Assembly (NCBI GenBank): GCA_947625725.1 | Contig: CANQPI010000004.1 | Location: 1-64,000, forward strand | Reading direction: 5' to 3' | DNA length: 64,000 nt | DNA from: an uncultured Clostridia bacterium | Lineage (GTDB): Bacteria; Bacillota; Clostridia; Christensenellales; CAG-314 | Part shown: piece after piece, positions 50,848-58,741 of the stretch | How positions within the stretch are numbered: the stretch's first letter is position 1 | Layout of the letters: the number at the start of each line of letters is the position of its first letter | The notes under the pieces: model-generated | Database searches by the model: none | Told to the model about the DNA's origin: nothing | Seen by the model: only the letters and a program-made list of their open reading frames with translations | Position numbers and translations under genes: made by a program

Positions 50848-52379
50848 TTTATTTTACTGTACTTTGCCTCAAATTTGTCGTTAAAGAAGTAGAAGTTGTT
50901 TTCGTTTTCGTCGTGGCTGTCGTACCATACTTGCGCGTAGATCTTGTCCTTTTTGGCAAGACGGTCAAAGTCCCAACAGTAACTGCGGTAACTGGGATTC
51001 CACCAGTGTCCCGCCGCCACGGTGTAACCTTTCATTTTGAAACGTTCGCCGTCGCTGTTTTCCCACTCCAACGTGTCGTACAGACCGCCGTGTTGAGATA
51101 GCAGCCTGCCTCCGTGCAAAGTTGCTATTTGTCTGAGTTCGCGGTAGCCTATTTCGCGCGTGGGATCAAATCCGATATTTATCAGAGGCGCGTTGTCGCG
51201 ATCCAACAGTTGTTTGTAGTCGAGGGGGTTGCCCCATTCGTCTTTGCCCTCAAAGAGCAAGGGGAATTTGTTCCAATCTTTGCCCAGCGCGTCGTAATTT
51301 CCGTCGCCGCCGAAGTAGGCTAGCATGCGAGCGGTGTCGCGGTGCTTTTTCCAATACCGAGGGCTGTTGGGGCTTTTGAACAGACGTTCGATGGCAAGTT
51401 TTTTTATCAGTTTTTTGGGTACTATCTTGCCCATTTTGAGTATGCCGTGTTCGCGTTTGAACTGTTCCCAAAAGTCTTTGGTGCTTTGTCTTTGGTAGTG
51501 GAACAGGTCGTCCAACTCGTTGCTGTCGTAAAACCACACTCCGTGAAAGTTTCGCAGCGAGTTAAAGTTGGGCTCGAAAAAGTTTTTTACGCTGCCGCCG
51601 ATGATCTCAAAACCGTCGTTCAGCACGTCGTAACCGGTAACGCAGTTTACCAAACCGCCGCCTATATCGAAAACTCTGTTCCAAAAACGGCGTTTGAGTT
51701 CGACGGCGTTTTCCATATCCGCCTTGATGATGTTGGCTATCAACAAACCGCTGTCCTCTGCCGTTACCCACTCTAACGGCGCGTTGAAACAGGTGTGGAA
51801 CATCAGTCCGTCGCTCATGTTGTCGGATAGCATATTGTTGTGCAACATGGCCGTTTGGCGAAGCACCGTTTTGTAACGTATGTTGCTCTCCAGCACGCGA
51901 AATTCTCCCCGCATCTTGGTGAGAGAGTAGATGTCGAACGGAGATATCAACAGCGGGTCGCCCACGCGAGCCCACATGTGTTTGCTGTTGCGGTTGCCGT
52001 ACAGCGCAACGGTGCTGATGTGTATCAATTTGGGCTGATCGTGAAGCGATTCTATTGCCGTACACAGACAGTCCGCACCTTTTTCGTTGCAAGAGATTGC
52101 GTATTGCGGCACCTGATCGCTGTGCGGCGGAATTACCGACGCCATGTTCACAACGTAGTCTACGCCGTTTACCAATTCGTCGCACACGTCGGGATGATTT
52201 ATGCTTCCGTAAACAAACTGTATGCGGTTCATTTGCCCTTTGCATATTTTTTTGATTTTTGCAATGCGCTTTTCTTTGGCAAAGACAAGCAGTTTCAGTT
52301 CCACGTCGGGAATTTTGATCAATTCTTTGAGGGCTTGCAGACCCATGTTTCCCGTAACGCCCGTCAACGCAACTTTCAT
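50844..52379 (-). CDS. NAD(P)-dependent epimerase/dehydratase-like protein with C-terminal extension
   Basis: A 511-residue protein. The first 310 or so residues are an extended SDR: Rossmann motif VALTGVTGNMGLQALKELIK, HISTVALYG and the catalytic YSLTKMRGE. The C-terminal 200 residues are rich in Trp, Tyr and Asp (YWKKHRDTARMLAYFGGDGN; AGHWWNPSYRSYCWDFDRLA) and have no family I recognise. It precedes the EFR1-type ferredoxin gene with a 4-nt overlap, which suggests a redox pathway acting on a sugar or polyketide-like substrate. The start has GAGGAGTGTAACA before ATG. Confidence 0.75.
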   Translation of the reverse strand: MKVALTGVTGNMGLQALKELIKIPDVELKLLVFAKEKRIAKIKKICKGQMNRIQFVYGSINHPDVCDELVNGVDYVVNMASVIPPHSDQVPQYAISCNEKGADCLCTAIESLHDQPKLIHISTVALYGNRNSKHMWARVGDPLLISPFDIYSLTKMRGEFRVLESNIRYKTVLRQTAMLHNNMLSDNMSDGLMFHTCFNAPLEWVTAEDSGLLIANIIKADMENAVELKRRFWNRVFDIGGGLVNCVTGYDVLNDGFEIIGGSVKNFFEPNFNSLRNFHGVWFYDSNELDDLFHYQRQSTKDFWEQFKREHGILKMGKIVPKKLIKKLAIERLFKSPNSPRYWKKHRDTARMLAYFGGDGNYDALGKDWNKFPLLFEGKDEWGNPLDYKQLLDRDNAPLINIGFDPTREIGYRELRQIATLHGGRLLSQHGGLYDTLEWENSDGERFKMKGYTVAAGHWWNPSYRSYCWDFDRLAKKDKIYAQVWYDSHDENENNFYFFNDKFEAKYSKIK

Positions 52380-52434
52380 TGTTACACTCCTCGGTAGTTG
52401 ATTGTATGGGCAAATCGCCCACCGTAACTAATAT

Positions 52435-52463
52435 ATTATACAGGACTTTTGGAACAAAATCAA
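52435..52463 (-). promoter_or_regulatory. Promoter of the epimerase-ferredoxin operon
   Basis: On the minus strand TTGATT (52463-52458), a 17-nt spacer and TATAAT (52440-52435), about 55 nt before the start codon. Confidence 0.65.
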
Positions 52464-52532
52464 GACAAAACACCTACATTTCGACAATTTTCTCTATCGC
52501 CGTTGCGGCGGACTGTTTCTTTTTGTATAATA

Positions 52533-52561
52533 TTGACATCTCTTTTTTGTTGTTGTAAAAT
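52533..52561 (+). promoter_or_regulatory. Promoter of the GmrSD-like gene
   Basis: TTGACA (52533-52538), a 17-nt spacer and TAAAAT (52556-52561). It is followed by an AT-rich leader of about 215 nt in which no gene or clear structure was found. Confidence 0.65.
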
Positions 52562-52784
52562 GATTAAAATAAAGAGATACGCATAAAAGCAAAACGCTTT
52601 CAGAGAACACTTGGTATAAGAACATCCTGTTTTTTATGAGGACAAATACTACATTGTTATCTAGAAGGCATTGCAGTAATGTGGTGCTTAACTATTATTT
52701 AAAAAACTGTAAAATTAAAACTGTTTGGAATATTGGCGTTTGACGGTTGACAACATGAGCGAAAAAAACGGAGGAAAATTTGAA

Positions 52785-54872
52785 ATGAAAGCAGAGCCGG
52801 AAAAACTTATAGATTTGATGTTTGATAATAAAAGACAATACCAAATTCCAGTTTATCAAAGAAATTATGATTGGAAAAAAGACAACTGCCTGGAACTTTT
52901 TAATGATGCCGTTGCCGCATACGATAACGAAAGAACACATTTTTTGGGGACAGTGGTTCAAGTGCAAAAGGACGAGGAAGGTGGTCTTAAACATTTTATT
53001 ATTGTTGACGGACAACAAAGAATGACATCAATCTATCTTTTGCTGAAAGCGATGTATGATAATGCTGGCGACGCAAATAAAAAAGAGTTAGAAGGATTAT
53101 TGTTTAATAGTTCTTCCTCGCATGACTTTGATAAGAGCGAAAAAAACAAACTCAAATTAAAACCAATAAAAAGTGACAATGAGCAATTTTTGCTGTTAAT
53201 GAGCGATAAGTATGACCAAATGGACAAAACGTCTAATATAACTGTTAACTATGGTTATTTTTGTGAGTTAGTAAAAGCAAAAATAGACGAAGGATATTCG
53301 ATAAATAATATACTAAGCGGTTTGAAAAAACTTGAAATAGTAATGATTAGCCTAAAAGAACCGAATGATGATCCGCAAGTCATTTTTGAAAGGATAAATT
53401 CTACTGGAGAAGATCTAAAACTTGCAGACTTGATAAGAAACTATCTTCTTATGACCGATGCCAATATGGATTATTTGTTTGAAGAGTATTGGCTACCGAT
53501 GGAAACCGCCCTAGGTAAAAGCGAAATAAACAAATATTTTTTGATGTATATCACATTTAAAATCGGTGAAGTAAAAGAAAGTAAGGCATATCAGGTATAT
53601 AAAAAATGGGCGGATTCGGAAAACTTATCGCATGAACTTTTAATTAAAGATTTAAAATACTACTCTAAGTTTTATCAAGCGTTTGTGGGATTTTCCAATA
53701 ATTACTCCAAAGAAATAAATAGTTATTTAACCGCATTTCATGGCCTAAATCAAACAACGATTTACCCGTTTTTGTTTTCGGTTTTTAATGACTATGAAGA
53801 AAATAAAATTGATGAAGAAATTTTGTTGCAGGTACTCCAATTTTATTTAAATTACACATTACGAAGAATGGTAATCGGTGTTCCGTCAAATTCTTTGAGG
53901 GGACTATATCGCTCATTATACAGAAGAATATTTAAGACAGATGAAAGCAAACATGACTATTTACGCTCTATTTACAATTTTATGGCAAAAGAACTTGCTT
54001 ATACCAAAGACGCTGTTCCTAACGATACGTCATTTAAAGAAAGATTGATGAGTGAAAATCTATACAAAAATAGAAGTTTGTGCAGGTATATCCTGTCTAT
54101 ATTGGAAAATGGAATTAACACTATACGTGAAAGCGTAGTTATTGATAGTGATATTTCCATAGAACACATTATGCCGCAAAACAAAGACAATGTGTGGTGG
54201 AGAGCAGAAATAGGGAACAACTATGAAATAGTATATGACAGATATTTGCACACATTAGGCAATCTTTCCTTGACGGGATATAACAGCGAACTGTCCGATT
54301 TGGATTTTCCTAGCAAGGTAAGCAAGATAAAGGAAAAGTCCAAGTTTGAGTTCCTAAATCGTGATGTTATAGACAAACAGCATTGGAATGAAAAAACAAT
54401 AAATGCGCGAGCAGAAAGACTCAGCAGTAAACTTATAAGCGATTTGATGCTTCCGGAAAATTTTGGTAAAAATATAGTTCAATATAGTGAAAACAGTCAC
54501 CATTTGGATGATATTTGTGATTATACGGGACTTAAAGCAGTAAGTTTTATTTTCTTGGGTGAAAACAGAGAGGTTGATTCTGTTAAAGAAATGTTGGTTA
54601 AATTTGTCGAATTGCTATACGCATTGGATTCCGACAAACTTCAAATTATGGCCAATGCTGACTGGAAGAGTGCAAATGCAAGTGTGCCACTGCTTACTTG
54701 TGATGCCAGCAAATTAAGGTCGGCGAGCGAAATTGACAATACCGGCATTTTTGTAGAAACCAACAGAAGTTTTAATGATATTGTGAGGTCTATCAAGTAT
54801 CTTATGATAGCCTATGATTTGAGCATGGATGATTTTGTATTCTATACAACTTCCAAAGAACAGAGTGAATAA
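52785..54872 (+). CDS. GmrSD-like DUF262/DUF1524 restriction protein
   Basis: A 695-residue single-chain protein of the GmrSD type IV restriction family. The DUF262 (GmrS-like) part shows YQIPVYQRNYDWKKDN, FIIVDGQQRMTSIYLL (the DGQQR nucleotide-binding motif) and VIFERINSTGEDLKLADLIR. The DUF1524 (GmrD-like, HNH) part has SIEHIMPQNKDN and HTLGNLSLTGYNSELSDLDF. Relatives cleave modified phage DNA using nucleotide hydrolysis. The last 130 or so residues look like an extra domain. The start at 52785 is preferred (GGAGG 10 nt upstream); in-frame starts at 52725 and 52755 lack ribosome sites. The gene is markedly AT-rich compared with its neighbours, suggesting transfer. Confidence 0.85.
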   Translation: MKAEPEKLIDLMFDNKRQYQIPVYQRNYDWKKDNCLELFNDAVAAYDNERTHFLGTVVQVQKDEEGGLKHFIIVDGQQRMTSIYLLLKAMYDNAGDANKKELEGLLFNSSSSHDFDKSEKNKLKLKPIKSDNEQFLLLMSDKYDQMDKTSNITVNYGYFCELVKAKIDEGYSINNILSGLKKLEIVMISLKEPNDDPQVIFERINSTGEDLKLADLIRNYLLMTDANMDYLFEEYWLPMETALGKSEINKYFLMYITFKIGEVKESKAYQVYKKWADSENLSHELLIKDLKYYSKFYQAFVGFSNNYSKEINSYLTAFHGLNQTTIYPFLFSVFNDYEENKIDEEILLQVLQFYLNYTLRRMVIGVPSNSLRGLYRSLYRRIFKTDESKHDYLRSIYNFMAKELAYTKDAVPNDTSFKERLMSENLYKNRSLCRYILSILENGINTIRESVVIDSDISIEHIMPQNKDNVWWRAEIGNNYEIVYDRYLHTLGNLSLTGYNSELSDLDFPSKVSKIKEKSKFEFLNRDVIDKQHWNEKTINARAERLSSKLISDLMLPENFGKNIVQYSENSHHLDDICDYTGLKAVSFIFLGENREVDSVKEMLVKFVELLYALDSDKLQIMANADWKSANASVPLLTCDASKLRSASEIDNTGIFVETNRSFNDIVRSIKYLMIAYDLSMDDFVFYTTSKEQSE

Positions 54873-55008
54873 AAAGCGTTATAATTGTATGCTAAACAAT
54901 CAGTCCTTCTCAATAGGAAGGTGGAACGAAGGAATATGATGATGTAATAGGAGTATTATTGTTTGGGTTTACTCTTTGTTTTACAAGGGTTTTAAACGGA
55001 GGCAAAGT

Positions 55009-55293
55009 ATGCGAGAACAAGAAAAAGTTGAAAAAATTATTCGAGCGAAGGAAGATATAAAAACATTAGAAAACTTGTTGGATAAATTCGATTTGCAAAG
55101 AGCAAATAATGCTGTTTCAAAAATAATGTCAAATATAGACTACGCACAACACATTGTAGCAAGTAGAATTGCCAATAATGTCCCCGTCGGTCGTCTGCCA
55201 TTTGGAAGTTTAGATTTTACAGAGAAAATGCGTGTAATAAATATGCTTTTGGCGGCAGTCAAAAGTGCACTGGTGGACTTTATATCTCAATAA
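55009..55293 (+). CDS. Small helical protein downstream of the GmrSD-like gene
   Basis: A 94-residue, mostly helical protein: a charged coiled-coil start (REQEKVEKIIRAKEDIKTLE) and an amphipathic C-terminal half (EKMRVINMLLAAVKSALVDF). No family recognised. It begins with ATG after ACGGAGGCAAAGT. It shares the AT-rich composition of the GmrSD-like gene 136 nt upstream and ends the island. It could be an accessory or regulator of that system; this is inferred from position only. Confidence 0.6.
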   Translation: MREQEKVEKIIRAKEDIKTLENLLDKFDLQRANNAVSKIMSNIDYAQHIVASRIANNVPVGRLPFGSLDFTEKMRVINMLLAAVKSALVDFISQ

Positions 55294-55399
55294 GTGTCAA
55301 ATAATATGTTCTAGTTATTAATTTTGTAAATCAAATCTTTTCATAAACTAATTGGAGATCTACCAGTTTAGCAGAAAAAAATGAATAAAATTTTTATAG

Positions 55400-55575
55400 A
55401 AATATACCCAGCCAAACCCTTGCGGGTTCGACTGGGCACTGTATGGCGGGGAGTACAGGGCTTGTCCCAAGCGAAGCGCAGGGTAAGAGGAGCGACACGC
55501 AGTGTTGTGGAGCGCTACATCATTTCGAACTGTCCCGTCACGCAGACCCTGGCAGGCACGCGCCAAAGAAGCGAC
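55400..55575. other. GC-rich intergenic block, no gene recognised
   Basis: This block is abruptly richer in GC than the island to its left. It starts with a hairpin (CCCAG near 55409 and CTGGG near 55434, inner AACCC/GGGTT). Open frames across it show no homology I know and have no ribosome sites. It may be a remnant of a duplicated tRNA or repeat region. Confidence 0.35.
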
Positions 55576-55603
55576 GAAAAAAGGACACAAGCAATTGTGT
55601 CCT
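55576..55603 (-). terminator. Terminator of tRNA-Pro
   Basis: On the minus strand AGGACACAA (55603-55595) pairs with TTGTGTCCT (55590-55582), followed by TTTTT. It is 36 nt past the tRNA CCA end. Confidence 0.85.
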
Positions 55604-55638
55604 ATTTCGTTGCGACTCAATGGGCGTCGCTCGCCGAA

Positions 55639-55714
55639 TGGTCGAAGTGGCGGGGCTCGAACCCACGACCTCTTGGTCCCGAACCAAGCGCGCTACCAAC
55701 TGCGCTACACCTCG
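55639..55714 (-). tRNA. tRNA-Pro(CGG)
   Basis: The minus strand encodes a 76-nt tRNA with acceptor arms CGAGGTG/CACTTCG (one G-T pair), discriminator A and encoded CCA. The D arm is GCGCAGTTGGTAGCGC, the anticodon stem-loop CTTGG-TTCGGGA-CCAAG (anticodon CGG), and the T arm contains GGGTTCGAGCCC. Confidence 0.95.
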
Positions 55715-55754
55715 ATATGATTTTATTTTTTTGTATATTATAATCTGCCTGATA

Positions 55755-55768
55755 GCAGTTGGTAGCGC
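55755..55768 (+). repeat. tRNA-Pro D-arm fragment, opposite strand
   Basis: GCAGTTGGTAGCGC matches the D arm of tRNA-Pro(CGG) exactly (14 nt) but lies on the plus strand, inverted relative to the intact gene 40 nt away. It may be a rearrangement scar. Confidence 0.5.
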
Positions 55769-55920
55769 CCTCGTCGGCGTTCTCCCTTGCCAACACCAAC
55801 CGCAAACGTGCGGTCGGTTTTTGGGCGGTCGGCGCCTCCTCTCCCACGCGGTGCAATGCACCTTGCGGGTACCCACCAACATTCCGCACTTCGAGCAGCG
55901 CTCTCGTGGGTGTCAACTAC

Positions 55921-55941
55921 AAACACCACACCGTGGTGTTT
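55921..55941. repeat. Perfect hairpin AAACACCAC/GTGGTGTTT
   Basis: A 9-bp perfect inverted repeat with a 3-nt loop within the gene-free region upstream of tRNA-Pro. Another terminator-like hairpin (ACCGCA/TGCGGT then GGTTTTT) is near 55799-55822. Neither is tied to a gene. Confidence 0.5.
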
Positions 55942-55955
55942 GCTTAACGCACACC

Positions 55956-55974
55956 CCAACTGCGCTACACCTCG
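55956..55974 (-). repeat. Truncated tRNA-Pro 5' end, copy 2
   Basis: This 19-nt stretch is identical to the first 19 nt of tRNA-Pro(CGG) (55696-55714) in the same orientation, 260 bp upstream. The copy stops in the D arm. A third shorter match (CACACCTCG, 55998-56006) lies 10 nt beyond a -10 box. Confidence 0.65.
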
Positions 55975-56017
55975 TAAAATCGATTGCGGCATTTCGCCAC
56001 ACCTCGATTGCCATATT

Positions 56018-56046
56018 ATTATACAAGATTACAAATATTTTTGCAA
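56018..56046 (-). promoter_or_regulatory. Orphan tRNA-type promoter upstream of the tRNA-Pro fragments
   Basis: On the minus strand TTGCAA (56046-56041), a 17-nt spacer and TATAAT (56023-56018), then 11 nt to a CGAGGTGTG sequence that looks like a tRNA-Pro start. The intact tRNA at 55714 has a TATAAT (55742-55737) but no good -35, so this may be the ancestral promoter now separated from the gene. Confidence 0.5.
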
Positions 56047-56148
56047 CCGATTGAAACATTCTTTGTGGCGCACTTGCGCAAAAACTTGACTTTGCGCGGC
56101 GAAAAGCGGACGTTTGTTTATTTGGTGGCAACTACTTTGCTCAAACGC

Positions 56149-56177
56149 TTGAAAAAACGGCGGCGTAGTGTTATACT
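56149..56177 (+). promoter_or_regulatory. Promoter of mscL
   Basis: TTGAAA (56149-56154), a 17-nt spacer and TATACT (56172-56177), 39 nt before the start codon. Confidence 0.65.
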
Positions 56178-56216
56178 GTGGTCGAAAACAAAAATATTTT
56201 ACAAAAAGGAGAAATT

Positions 56217-56840
56217 ATGAAGAAATTTTTTGGCGAATTCAAAAAATTTATCACACGCGGCAATGTGATAGACATGGCTGTCGGCGTTATCATCGGCGGC
56301 GCGTTCAGCGCAATCGTCAACGCCCTCACCAATCAAATTTTGATGCCTTTGATCAATTGGTTTCTTGCCGTCGTTACCAACGGCGAGGGTATGGAGGGCG
56401 CAGTCACAATGCTTCGACCGGCATATATGTTGGACGCAAAAGGACAACAAGTCGTCGATTTGGCAAACTCTATCTATATCGATTGGGGCGCATTTATCAC
56501 GGCTATAATCAACTTCTTGCTGATTGCGCTTGTGTTGTTCCTTATCATCAAGGCTATCAACGCCGTGCATGACGGGATCAACAAGCAAAAGGGCAAGTAC
56601 GCTCCTCTCACAAAGGACGAAGTGAGGGCTCTCCGCGCACAAGGCAAGTCCGGAGATCAAATCCTTGCCGCCGCCGCGGACAAAAAAGCCGCCGAGGAAG
56701 AAGCCGCCAGAATCGCCGCCGAAGAAGCCGCCAAGAACGCTCCCAAGACGGAACAAGAGTTGCTTTGCGAGATCGTGGAACTGCTTAAAAAACAGACTCC
56801 CGACGACGCGACCGAACAGCAAGAGCAACAACAAGAGTAA
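56217..56840 (+). CDS. mscL: Large-conductance mechanosensitive channel with long C-terminal tail
   Basis: A 207-residue MscL, longer than the usual 130-150. The N-terminal helix and TM1 are canonical (FKKFITRGNVIDMAVGVIIG GAF), and TM2 reads DWGAFITAIINFLLIALVLF. The C-terminal tail of about 80 residues is rich in Ala, Glu, Lys and Gln (KKAAEEEAARIAAEEAAKNA) and ends in a poly-Gln/Glu run, probably a cytoplasmic coiled coil. It includes EQELLCEIVELLKKQ, the conserved MscL C-terminal helix, so the insertion lies before that helix. It releases solutes on osmotic downshock. Start: AAAAAGGAGAAATT before ATG. Confidence 0.93.
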   Translation: MKKFFGEFKKFITRGNVIDMAVGVIIGGAFSAIVNALTNQILMPLINWFLAVVTNGEGMEGAVTMLRPAYMLDAKGQQVVDLANSIYIDWGAFITAIINFLLIALVLFLIIKAINAVHDGINKQKGKYAPLTKDEVRALRAQGKSGDQILAAAADKKAAEEEAARIAAEEAAKNAPKTEQELLCEIVELLKKQTPDDATEQQEQQQE

Positions 56841-56858
56841 CAAGTCTTTGCAAAATCA

Positions 56859-56888
56859 AAATGCGACGGATTTTCCGCCGCATTTTTT
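56859..56888. terminator. Terminator between mscL and the convergent SDR gene
   Basis: AATGCGACGGA and TCCGCCGCATT form the stem (one mismatch) with a TTT loop, flanked by A and T runs. Confidence 0.85.
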
Positions 56889-56971
56889 GTTTTGTTGATT
56901 GAGGTGACGCGTTTGGTTTGACGTCGTTGGCAAGCCTGCTCTCGGCTTTTTACGCAAAGCGCGAACGCGTT

Positions 56972-57619
56972 TTACCAAACAAACTTGGCGCGCGCGCTTT
57001 CGCCGTTGTCTATCAGTATATCCTGCGCCGTCATTGATTTGTTTATCACGGTCACAAAGTATGCCCATTCGGCAATTTCCTCGGCAGAAGCCCACTTTTT
57101 GAGCGGCGTTTCCTCCATGATTTGCGCCCACAGCGCGGGGTCGCTCATTACGTGTTCGTTCAATGCGGTGGCGACTCCTCCAGGAGAAAGGCTGTTGCAC
57201 GTCGCGCCAAGCGGCGCAAGCCGCAACGCGACGTTTTTCATGTAACTGACCAAGCCGCCTTTCGACGCCGCGTATTCGGGAAATTCCGACCCCGTACTCG
57301 CGCTTGTGGAGGCTATGAACAACACGCTTTTTATGCCTTGGCGCACTCCGTATCGCTCGGTAACGCGCATCGATCCTTTCAGATTGACGTCTATGTCGTT
57401 GCCGCTGTTTTGCACGCCCGCGTTGTTTATCAATATGTCCACGCCGTCGATGGGCGGCAAATCGGCAAACGCTATGTCCGCAACAAAATGGACGTAGTGC
57501 GGGTGAATCACCGTCGCGGGCAAAATATCCAGCCCCGCAACGTCGTATCCGCAATCGAGAAATTTTTGCGCTATGGCTTTGCCTATCCCGTTTGCCGTTC
57601 CCGTAACAAGTATTTTCAT
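56972..57619 (-). CDS. Short-chain dehydrogenase/reductase
   Basis: A 215-residue SDR. The cofactor motif is VTGTANGIGKAIAQKF, the structural motif INNAG, catalytic Ser in FIASTSASTG and the YAASKGG catalytic Tyr/Lys. The substrate is unknown. It overlaps the VUT transporter gene by 4 nt (ATGA), with CGGAGGCGACCAA as ribosome site, so the two share an mRNA; a link to queuosine-type metabolism is possible but unproven. Confidence 0.88.
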   Translation of the reverse strand: MKILVTGTANGIGKAIAQKFLDCGYDVAGLDILPATVIHPHYVHFVADIAFADLPPIDGVDILINNAGVQNSGNDIDVNLKGSMRVTERYGVRQGIKSVLFIASTSASTGSEFPEYAASKGGLVSYMKNVALRLAPLGATCNSLSPGGVATALNEHVMSDPALWAQIMEETPLKKWASAEEIAEWAYFVTVINKSMTAQDILIDNGESARAKFVW

Positions 57620-58386
57620 TTGGTCGCCTCCGCGTGTTTGACGGCTCGTATGCCGTTTATATATTCAAAGTAATCTTTGCCCACGTTATCCTTTTGCCAA
57701 CGACGGCACACGGCAAAGCCCAACGGACTGAATAGCGCCTCGCACAACAGTTCCGCCAACATTCCCGTCGCCGCGCAAGTCAGGCATTGAACGACGCTCC
57801 AATCGAAAAAGAAATGACTCACTATGAGGGCAAATATCAAGTTGTCGGCAAATTGCGCAACGGCGGTGGACAGGTACGTGCGGCAAACGTATGCGCCGAA
57901 GCCGTCGGGTTTTTTGACAAAAATTTTGCCTATTCCCCAATTCGCAAAATTGTTTATTACCGCCGACGCAACAAACGCCACCGTGCTTCCCAGCAAAACG
58001 TACCAAGTCCCGCCGAAAGTGGCGTTGAGCGAGTCGTTTATCACGACCTGCTCGCCGAAGTCGAAAAACGCACCCCATGTGCCCGGAATCAAACTTGCAA
58101 CGTACATAATCAGACAGGCGAGCAAATTCAAAACTATTGCAAATAGGGATATTTGCGTTGCGGCGCGAGGCCCGAAATGTTTGGTAAGCACGTCCATGCA
58201 CAAAAACGCCACCCACGAAACGACGATACCGCAGTCCAGCGCAAGCCAACTTACGTTGAGATCTATGCTCTTGTTGGCGAGCAAATTCATTGAAAAAACC
58301 GACAAAACAAACAAGCAAACGACCGCGGACGGTACGGATCTTAGCAAAATTCGCCATTCGGCAAAAAATCTTTTGAATTTTTCCAT
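57616..58386 (-). CDS. VUT family (queuosine precursor) transporter
   Basis: A 256-residue integral membrane protein with six or so helices. VSWVAFLCMDVLTKHFGPRA near the first helices and the later INNFANWGIGKIFVKK, ALIVSHFFFDW and AELLCEALFSPLGFAV fit the VUT/YhhQ family, which imports preQ0/preQ1 or queuine for tRNA modification. The gene has an A-rich leader ending TAAAAAACAAGGAG, discussed separately. It is co-transcribed with the SDR gene. Confidence 0.85.
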   Translation of the reverse strand: MEKFKRFFAEWRILLRSVPSAVVCLFVLSVFSMNLLANKSIDLNVSWLALDCGIVVSWVAFLCMDVLTKHFGPRAATQISLFAIVLNLLACLIMYVASLIPGTWGAFFDFGEQVVINDSLNATFGGTWYVLLGSTVAFVASAVINNFANWGIGKIFVKKPDGFGAYVCRTYLSTAVAQFADNLIFALIVSHFFFDWSVVQCLTCAATGMLAELLCEALFSPLGFAVCRRWQKDNVGKDYFEYINGIRAVKHAEATK

Positions 58387-58478
58387 AAAAAAACTCCTTG
58401 TTTTTTAGTACCCGAGGGTCAACGCGCATAGCACGCGCCGCAACAAGATGGTTAGCGCAAGGACAACATCTTTTGCAT
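58387..58478 (-). ncRNA. Structured leader of the VUT transporter gene, candidate riboswitch
   Basis: About 92 nt separate the predicted transcription start from the ATG on the minus strand. The tail UAAAAAACAAGGAG resembles the 3' end of preQ1-type riboswitches and contains the ribosome site. AACAAG (58402-58397) can pair with an upstream CUUGUU (58447-58442), masking part of that site, and a GCGCG hairpin lies between. The 5' aptamer half of preQ1-I was not found, so class and ligand are uncertain. Confidence 0.4.
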
Positions 58479-58484
58479 AAGACG

Positions 58485-58513
58485 ATTATATTACAGTTGT
58501 CGTTTGTTGTCAA
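58485..58513 (-). promoter_or_regulatory. Promoter of the VUT-SDR operon
   Basis: On the minus strand TTGACA (58513-58508), a 17-nt spacer and TATAAT (58490-58485), a full consensus promoter. Confidence 0.75.
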
Positions 58514-58595
58514 AAGATTTTTGTACAACGGCACAAAAAACGTGAGTTTTTGCACCGATAATGGTATTTTGCCGCAAAAAAGTGGCGTCATTTGC

Positions 58596-58624
58596 TTGAC
58601 TTTGGCAAAATGCGCTGTTACAAT
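58596..58624 (+). promoter_or_regulatory. Promoter of the metNIQ operon
   Basis: TTGACT (58596-58601), a 17-nt spacer and TACAAT (58619-58624). The predicted transcript starts near 58631 and has a leader of about 245 nt before metN. Confidence 0.7.
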
Positions 58625-58669
58625 AATAACATAAAATCGAAACCGATCGTTCGGCGGAGAGAGGTAGCA

Positions 58670-58741
58670 ATGAAAAAGGTAACGCTAAAAATGGTCATGT
58701 GCATGTGCAAACCCGGGCTAGGCGCGGGTATTTGCTCATGA
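58670..58741 (+). CDS. Met/Cys-rich leader peptide of the metNIQ operon
   Basis: A 23-codon frame with a good ribosome site (GGAGAGAGGTAGCA before ATG). Residues 7-14 read KMVMCMCK, so Met codons are at 1, 8, 10 and 12 and Cys codons at 11, 13 and 22. The frame ends at TGA (58739-58741) inside the first arm of a hairpin. It precedes the MetNIQ methionine transporter genes and a T-tailed terminator. This is the layout of amino-acid leader peptides that control attenuation by ribosome stalling. Too short for homology; support comes from codon content, ribosome site and RNA structures. Confidence 0.65.
   Translation: MKKVTLKMVMCMCKPGLGAGICS

Noticed and set aside
55381..56054. Overlapping open frames of 100-200 codons around tRNA-Pro
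   Set aside because: They read through the tRNA and its fragments, lack ribosome sites and resemble frames that arise from translated tRNA sequence.
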